In this document: in pieces, positions 31,848 to 36,117 of the stretch
How positions within the stretch are numbered: the stretch's first letter is position 1
Layout of the letters: each line of letters opens with the position of its first letter
Origin: JANLSE01 sp038214135
Lineage (GTDB): Bacteria > Chloroflexota > Chloroflexia > Chloroflexales > Roseiflexaceae
Assembly: GCA_038214135.1 (NCBI GenBank)
Contig: JBBQSD010000058.1
Coordinates: 1 to 36,117 of the forward strand
Length of the DNA: 36,117 nt
Direction: 5' to 3'
Notes under the pieces: generated by a model
Seen by the model: only the letters and a program-made list of their open reading frames with translations
Told to the model about the DNA's origin: nothing
Databases searched by the model: none
Program-made: the position numbers and the translations under genes

Positions 31848-32735
31848 CTACTCTGCAATTTCGTAGAGCGTTGGCCCATCAATCAACACGACTGGCCGAT
31901 CCTTGGCCGATTTTAGCGCAGCAGGCGTGAATTCAGTTGACGTAATCACCACACCCCTACGGCTATTATCGCGCTTCATCTCCTGAAGCAGGCTTTCTAT
32001 CGTTCCAGGGCTGATCTTATCGGCGACGGATATGCGCAGGTGCCATGGTTCGCCATCTTTTTCCATCCATAGATCAAGGTGCTTATCTTTATCCAGAAAG
32101 CGATAATCCTTGAAGGTGAAGCCCTTCTTTTTGAATAGGTTGTTGACATATGAGCCAAGCTGGGGCAGTGAAAGGCCGCGAATATCATCGGCAGTGCGGA
32201 TGACGCCCGGCTTCTCTAGTTGCCCGCCACGGGCCGTTACTTCTGCACGCAGCGCTTTATTGCGCTCTTCCATACGCCCCGAGGTGCTGGCACCAAAGGT
32301 ACAGAATATCAGCAGCATGAAGGCTGGCAACATGCCACGAACAACCCATTCTTGGAGTAGTGGGCCACCGGCTCCCTTGGCTGCAAGCTCTGGGCCAAGC
32401 GGAGTCAGGAAGATAACGATTGCCAGTGCCACCAGGCTGACGAGCGCTGCGATTACACCCGTCACAAAGCCGTGCAGCGCATAATGGCCACGAATACTGC
32501 GAACAAGTAGTAAGCCAGCCGATACCGGAATAATACCAGCCAGGAGTGCAAAAACGCTGGATGGATCCAAGAGGGCGAAGGTCATCAACAGGCCAGAAGC
32601 AAGGCCGTATAGAAGTGGCGGGATGATCTGAAGCTCACGGAAGCCGGTACGCAATTGAGCCGCCCAGCTTGGTTTCGCCTGCGGAGCGCCTGCCTCGGGT
32701 GGCGCGTTATTTGGCCCGGAAAGATCAACACTCAT
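31848..32735 (-). CDS. Membrane protein with degenerate Mrr-type restriction endonuclease domain
   Basis: This 295-aa protein has about four transmembrane helices in its first 150 residues. A C-terminal domain (about 185-295) fits the Mrr_cat/DUF2034 pattern: LGSYVNNLFKKKGF, a central Asp in HLDLW, then RRGVVITSTEFTPAALKSAKDRPVVLIDGPTL, the standard end of Mrr-like folds. The catalytic (E/Q)-x-K strand, however, reads HLRIS, without the usual lysine, so cleavage activity is doubtful. It lies 5 nt after nrdR and 8 nt before fabG and is therefore fully embedded in a housekeeping operon. A role in lipid or membrane homeostasis is only a guess. Confidence 0.75.
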   Translation of the reverse strand: MSVDLSGPNNAPPEAGAPQAKPSWAAQLRTGFRELQIIPPLLYGLASGLLMTFALLDPSSVFALLAGIIPVSAGLLLVRSIRGHYALHGFVTGVIAALVSLVALAIVIFLTPLGPELAAKGAGGPLLQEWVVRGMLPAFMLLIFCTFGASTSGRMEERNKALRAEVTARGGQLEKPGVIRTADDIRGLSLPQLGSYVNNLFKKKGFTFKDYRFLDKDKHLDLWMEKDGEPWHLRISVADKISPGTIESLLQEMKRDNSRRGVVITSTEFTPAALKSAKDRPVVLIDGPTLYEIAE

Positions 32736-32740
32736 AGTGA

Positions 32741-33232
32741 TTAACTGTCTCCGTTCGGAAGAGTTGGTTCAAGTGATGAGGCCTGGTCGAGCAGTTCGTC
32801 AACTGCCTCGCGGAGCTTGCCAATATCCGCAAATGACCGATACACGGAAGCAAAACGGATGTAGGCAACCTCATCGAGCTCACGTAAATGGCGCATGACC
32901 ATATCGCCGATTGTCACCGATGCGATCTCTGGTTCGTCGAGCGCCATCATTGCCGATTCGACATCATTGGCGAACAGATCAAGTTGTTGTGCCGAAACCG
33001 GGCGTCGATAGCAGGCGGTTCGTACCCCGCGCATGAGCTTTTCCCGATCATATGGCTCGCGCTCACCATTCTTCTTCACGACGGTAAGGCTGACCGATTC
33101 AACGCGTTCGTAGGTTGTGAAACGCTTGCCACATGCCCCACACTTGCGGCGGCGGCGGATCGAATCGCCCGCGCTGAGTTTGCGGGTATCGATCACATCG
33201 CTCTCTGGATACTGGCAGAATGGGCAGCGCAT
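32741..33232 (-). CDS. nrdR: Transcriptional repressor NrdR
   Basis: This 163-aa NrdR represses ribonucleotide reductase genes in response to ATP/dATP ratios. It has a zinc ribbon (Cys3, Cys6, Cys31, Cys34; MRCPFC...CGAC) followed by an ATP-cone domain (about 47-140, VVKKNGEREPYDREKLMRGV). It is the normal length. ATG 33232 is preferred to the adjacent GTG 33235 because MRCPFC is the family start, and AAGG lies 7 nt upstream. It begins the minus-strand run through to tatC. No nrd genes are in the window; its targets are elsewhere. Confidence 0.97.
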   Translation of the reverse strand: MRCPFCQYPESDVIDTRKLSAGDSIRRRRKCGACGKRFTTYERVESVSLTVVKKNGEREPYDREKLMRGVRTACYRRPVSAQQLDLFANDVESAMMALDEPEIASVTIGDMVMRHLRELDEVAYIRFASVYRSFADIGKLREAVDELLDQASSLEPTLPNGDS

Positions 33233-33283
33233 CACAAAGCCTTGTCTGCCATACCGTACATCTGGATGGCGTTGCAGTTGAGT

Positions 33284-33292
33284 ATTATAGCA
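33284..33292 (-). promoter_or_regulatory. Extended -10 promoter before nrdR
   Basis: On the minus strand TGCTATAAT (33292 to 33284) overlaps the stop of the GH2 gene and lies 51 nt before nrdR ATG 33232. It could give the nrdR-to-tatC run its own start independent of the GH2 gene. No -35 is evident. Confidence 0.45.
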
Positions 33293-35987
33293 TATTGCCG
33301 GTCAGCGACCGCACCAACCTTGTGAGCAGATACGCTGCTGCGGTGTTGCGCGCAACGCCAACTGGTTGCTCGCCCTGGCCGCCTTGTATGCGTAGTGTTG
33401 TCACAATCAGGTGGCCCTGCCCATATGTTAGCTGTGCAATATAGGCGTGGCTGGCCATGCTGCGTACGTCAACGCGCCGCAGAATTGGATATGCCTGTGG
33501 ATGATTGCTGAGATCGAGTGCCCGATCGGTTGCACACCCAAAGAACTGTAAACCGGCCCATCCATCATGCGGGAAATCGCCCCATGCCGGATGCGGTTCG
33601 GCCACCCGTAATGCCTCACGCCAGAATGGCATTTCGATTGTCGGAAGCGGCCCGCCCTGTTCCTGGCCCTGTTCAAGCAGAAGTGCGCGGCCACCGGATT
33701 TGACATAACTATCGATTGTTGGTGTCCAGATCGTCGTAATGATCGCTGGCAGGTTGGTTAGTATGGCTGAAGTATTCTGATCAACTGGCACCAACCCAGA
33801 GATGAGACGTTCAATACCGGCCATGAGGTTGCGTGGATCGATCAATCCAACCTGTTCGAGGCCAGCCCATGGTGCTTTCGGAAAGAACCACAGTGGCCAG
33901 CTATTGGCGGTCTGTTCGTTGCCAATCGTCAGTTCGGCCCGCAATATCGCACGGCGCGGCGTGGTGAGCATAGGGGCGGCAAATTCGGCGATGGCAACCT
34001 CGCGGATTGTGCCTGGTGCCAGTGTGAATGCAGTTGTTGACTGATCCTCTGCAAATGGTGCTTCGCCATCCAAGGCCACACTCCAGCGCAGATCAGCCGA
34101 ACCACTAGTGGCTCCATAGTGGGATATGATCAGATGGGGCCGGATCGTGCTACTCGCCCGGTAGCTCCAGGTATCCCAGTAGGCCGCACGATCACCACCA
34201 TTGACCCAATTGCGGCGTTTATCCCAGCCGATGGTGAGGACGAGATCGTGATTGAAGGCATGATACTCCTCGGCAGCGAATTTCAGGATGCCATGATCAT
34301 CCCACATGCCAGCAGTACTGATTGGCGTATCGACCTCACCGGTGATGACATACCCGCCAATTTCGCGGTAGGATCGCACGGTTTCGAGCGTCCATTTGCG
34401 ATGCAGCAGTGCGTGTTCGTGTGAGAGTTGTGTGAATTTGGCGCTGCGCTCCCATAGCCCGTTATCCTGCAATCGTTGCTGATAGAAGGGCAGATCGAAC
34501 TGCCAGCGTGCGCCCTGCGGATTGATCGCTGGATCGGTGCTGAGCCACCATTGTGGTATGGCCGTATCGGAACCAATCAGTTTCTGAATATCGCGGAATG
34601 TGTCCAGATCACAGAATTCGCCAAATACCCAGGGCTGGACAGGCCGCCAGCGTGGGGTGAAATAATCGATCAGATTGCGGAAGAAATGAATATCGCTATA
34701 GAAGTGGTAATCATAGTAATCGGCATATTCATTCAACAGGCCGCCATAGGCCTCACCCGAGCCGCTGTTATCGCGGACGAGTGCATCGCCAGCGAGTTGC
34801 TTGACCATTGTGTAGAGTGGTGCCAATAGTTCTGGCCCGACTGCGCGGTTCAGTTCGCAGCCAAGCGAGTACAGGATTACCGATGGATGGCCGCACACCT
34901 GGCGCACAATTCGCTCATATTCGATTGGAACTTGCTTGTGGAAGTGATCATCTGGTTGGGGCAGCCACATCGGCAGTTCCACCCATAACAGCATGCCGAG
35001 TTCATCGGCGAGATCGAAATAATCCTGTGGTGGAATCCACAGGCACAGTTTGATTCCGTTATAGCCAAGCGCCTTGAGCTTGCTGAATTCGGCGCGGATT
35101 CGTTCTGGGCCGGGGTTGCAGTGCAGCAGATCGCTATACCAGCCCCACGAGAGCGCCATGCGCGGGTAGATCGGGCGATCATTGAGCAGAATATCGGTAC
35201 CATCGGATTGCAGCGAGCGCAGCCCGAAACGAATGGTGCGGGTATCGTCCTGGCCGAGTTGCATGTGCAATATATAGCATACCGGCGATTCCGGGAACCA
35301 GGGGCGTGGCTGGGTGATGCAGTATTCAATAATAAAGAAGGTCTTTAGATCCTCGGTGGTGGCGAGTGTTTGTGTGTGTAGTGTTACTCCATCAGAATCG
35401 CGGATCTCGATCATCAGTGAACTTGGTGGGCCAGTACAGACGATCTCGGCCAGCACCAGGCCATCCGGGGTGCCACGAACCTTTGTCGAAACAATACAGG
35501 CAGGGCCATCGATCACAAGCTCGACATGTTGCCAGATGCCGCCGAAGATCTGGCCCCACACATATGGCAGAAAGCCGGCCAGTGTTGTGCGTAGGGGATA
35601 GCGCCCTGGCAAACTGGCTGAATCTGGGCCAGCAACAAGCCCGGCTGGTTTTTCGACCTTGATCAGCAGTTCGTGGGTATTGCCAGGAATGGCAGCCATG
35701 CTCAGATCGATGTCGAAGGCATCCCATAGCCCGATATGCGCGCCAATGGGTTGGCCATCCAGGAAGATTTCACAGGCATAACTGATGCCACCGAAGGCAA
35801 GCTGTATACGCCGCCCATGGGCTTCGCTGGGAATGCTGAGGTATGTGCGATACCAGGCTGGCCCAGAGCGATTTTTGGGGCCAGCTGGTGTTTCCCAGCA
35901 CCCTGGAACGGCCAGCGAATGCCAGATTATTTCTTCATCGAAGCGGAACTCCCAGGTTCCAGCGAGCGAGATTCGAATGGGTGGCAT
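33285..35987 (-). CDS. Glycoside hydrolase family 2-like protein
   Basis: This 900-aa protein shows the GH2 order: N-terminal sugar-binding jelly roll (LAGTWEFRFD, AWYRTYLSIP, LAFGGISYACEIFLDGQPIG), an immunoglobulin-like domain and a TIM barrel. The predicted acid/base is Glu378 in ILYSLGCELN, where the usual GH2 Asn before Glu is Cys. The predicted nucleophile is Glu457 in WVFGEFCD. A C-terminal beta and GATase-like extension follows (about 690-900, TIDSYVKSGGRALLLEQ). Substrates of the family are beta-galactosides, glucuronides or mannosides; none can be assigned here. No signal peptide is visible, suggesting a cytoplasmic enzyme. GGGAG 8 nt before ATG 35987 sets the start. Confidence 0.88.
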   Translation of the reverse strand: MPPIRISLAGTWEFRFDEEIIWHSLAVPGCWETPAGPKNRSGPAWYRTYLSIPSEAHGRRIQLAFGGISYACEIFLDGQPIGAHIGLWDAFDIDLSMAAIPGNTHELLIKVEKPAGLVAGPDSASLPGRYPLRTTLAGFLPYVWGQIFGGIWQHVELVIDGPACIVSTKVRGTPDGLVLAEIVCTGPPSSLMIEIRDSDGVTLHTQTLATTEDLKTFFIIEYCITQPRPWFPESPVCYILHMQLGQDDTRTIRFGLRSLQSDGTDILLNDRPIYPRMALSWGWYSDLLHCNPGPERIRAEFSKLKALGYNGIKLCLWIPPQDYFDLADELGMLLWVELPMWLPQPDDHFHKQVPIEYERIVRQVCGHPSVILYSLGCELNRAVGPELLAPLYTMVKQLAGDALVRDNSGSGEAYGGLLNEYADYYDYHFYSDIHFFRNLIDYFTPRWRPVQPWVFGEFCDLDTFRDIQKLIGSDTAIPQWWLSTDPAINPQGARWQFDLPFYQQRLQDNGLWERSAKFTQLSHEHALLHRKWTLETVRSYREIGGYVITGEVDTPISTAGMWDDHGILKFAAEEYHAFNHDLVLTIGWDKRRNWVNGGDRAAYWDTWSYRASSTIRPHLIISHYGATSGSADLRWSVALDGEAPFAEDQSTTAFTLAPGTIREVAIAEFAAPMLTTPRRAILRAELTIGNEQTANSWPLWFFPKAPWAGLEQVGLIDPRNLMAGIERLISGLVPVDQNTSAILTNLPAIITTIWTPTIDSYVKSGGRALLLEQGQEQGGPLPTIEMPFWREALRVAEPHPAWGDFPHDGWAGLQFFGCATDRALDLSNHPQAYPILRRVDVRSMASHAYIAQLTYGQGHLIVTTLRIQGGQGEQPVGVARNTAAAYLLTRLVRSLTGNML

Positions 35988-36031
35988 CGGTGAAACTCCC
36001 TCATCGATGGGTAGAAGATGGATGTGCGTAT

Positions 36032-36040
36032 AGTATAGCA
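36032..36040 (-). promoter_or_regulatory. Possible promoter of the GH2 gene
   Basis: On the minus strand TGCTATACT (36040 to 36032) lies about 45 nt before ATG 35987. A TTAGCC (36060 to 36055) is 17 bp upstream, but it falls within the palindrome at 36050-36069 and may be coincidental. Confidence 0.35.
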
Positions 36041-36049
36041 TCCCTCCAT

Positions 36050-36069
36050 CCGCAGGCTAAAGCCTGCGG
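36050..36069. repeat. CCGCAGGCTAAAGCCTGCGG palindrome
   Basis: A 20-bp palindrome with perfect 9-bp arms and an AA centre lies upstream of the GH2 gene. The same core appears in diverged form at 4689-4711. Confidence 0.85.
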
Positions 36070-36117
36070 CGTGCGAGCAATACCCCGCATCTCCCGAATA
36101 CCCAATCGGTGGACGGT

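Overview
The window is a gene-dense chromosomal segment that reads as Chloroflexota, probably class Chloroflexia (filamentous, Roseiflexus/Kouleothrix/Oscillochloris-like). The evidence is indirect: Tat-exported lipoprotein binding proteins with long Ala/Pro/Thr linkers, an Asp23/YloU-nusB pair, DUF190-CBS and NERD membrane proteins, and intergenic spacers full of short palindromes and 7-bp tandem repeats. No rRNA, tRNA, CRISPR, transposase or phage gene was seen, so this is ordinary chromosome with decorated spacers. The species cannot be fixed from sequence reading alone.

Layout, left to right. 1-124: tandem palindromic repeat. 125-3540 (minus): family 5 solute-binding lipoprotein and a pair of small membrane-anchored proteins. 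3824-4570: stand-alone FabG-like reductase, then a 620-bp repeat-rich spacer. 5195-9789 (plus): HTH-TM-M23 protein, rsmI, secreted M23 peptidase, DUF190-CBS protein. 9713-12465 (minus): mnmE and a DUF58 protein, whose 3' end overlaps the DUF190-CBS gene by 77 bp. 12667-16847 (plus): complete ABC importer (binding protein, two permeases, ATPase). 16886-20779 (minus): M61 PDZ peptidase and a 658-aa protein with an integrase-like core-binding fold but no recombinase catalytic domain. 20921-21493: DUF3592-like protein. 21574-23208 (minus): msrQ-msrP. 23437-27966 (plus): cyclic-nucleotide-domain/HAMP-like protein, uvrB, NERD membrane protein. 33232-28007 (minus): nrdR, membrane Mrr-like protein, fabG, YloU/Asp23, nusB, acpP, tatA/B, tatC as one co-directional run. 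35987-33285 (minus): GH2 glycosidase at the head of that run.

How the genes connect. Export by the Tat pathway is a theme: tatA/B and tatC lie in the same window as three likely Tat substrates (two binding proteins and MsrP). The minus-strand run couples ribonucleotide reductase control (NrdR), fatty acid synthesis (FabG, AcpP), transcription antitermination (NusB) and protein export. MsrPQ is divergent from a cAMP-receptor-like protein, and a consensus TGTGA-N6-TCACA site lies between them.

The most unusual signals are: a perfect 15-bp-arm palindrome carried in frame inside mnmE; several independent families of intergenic palindromes and heptamer repeats, some supplying gene stop codons; a recurring TGCTATAAT extended -10 box, including a probable leaderless mnmE; the 658-aa integrase-fold protein; and the cNMP-HAMP-coiled-coil protein next to msrPQ. 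I did not find a clear-cut new defence or biosynthetic system.
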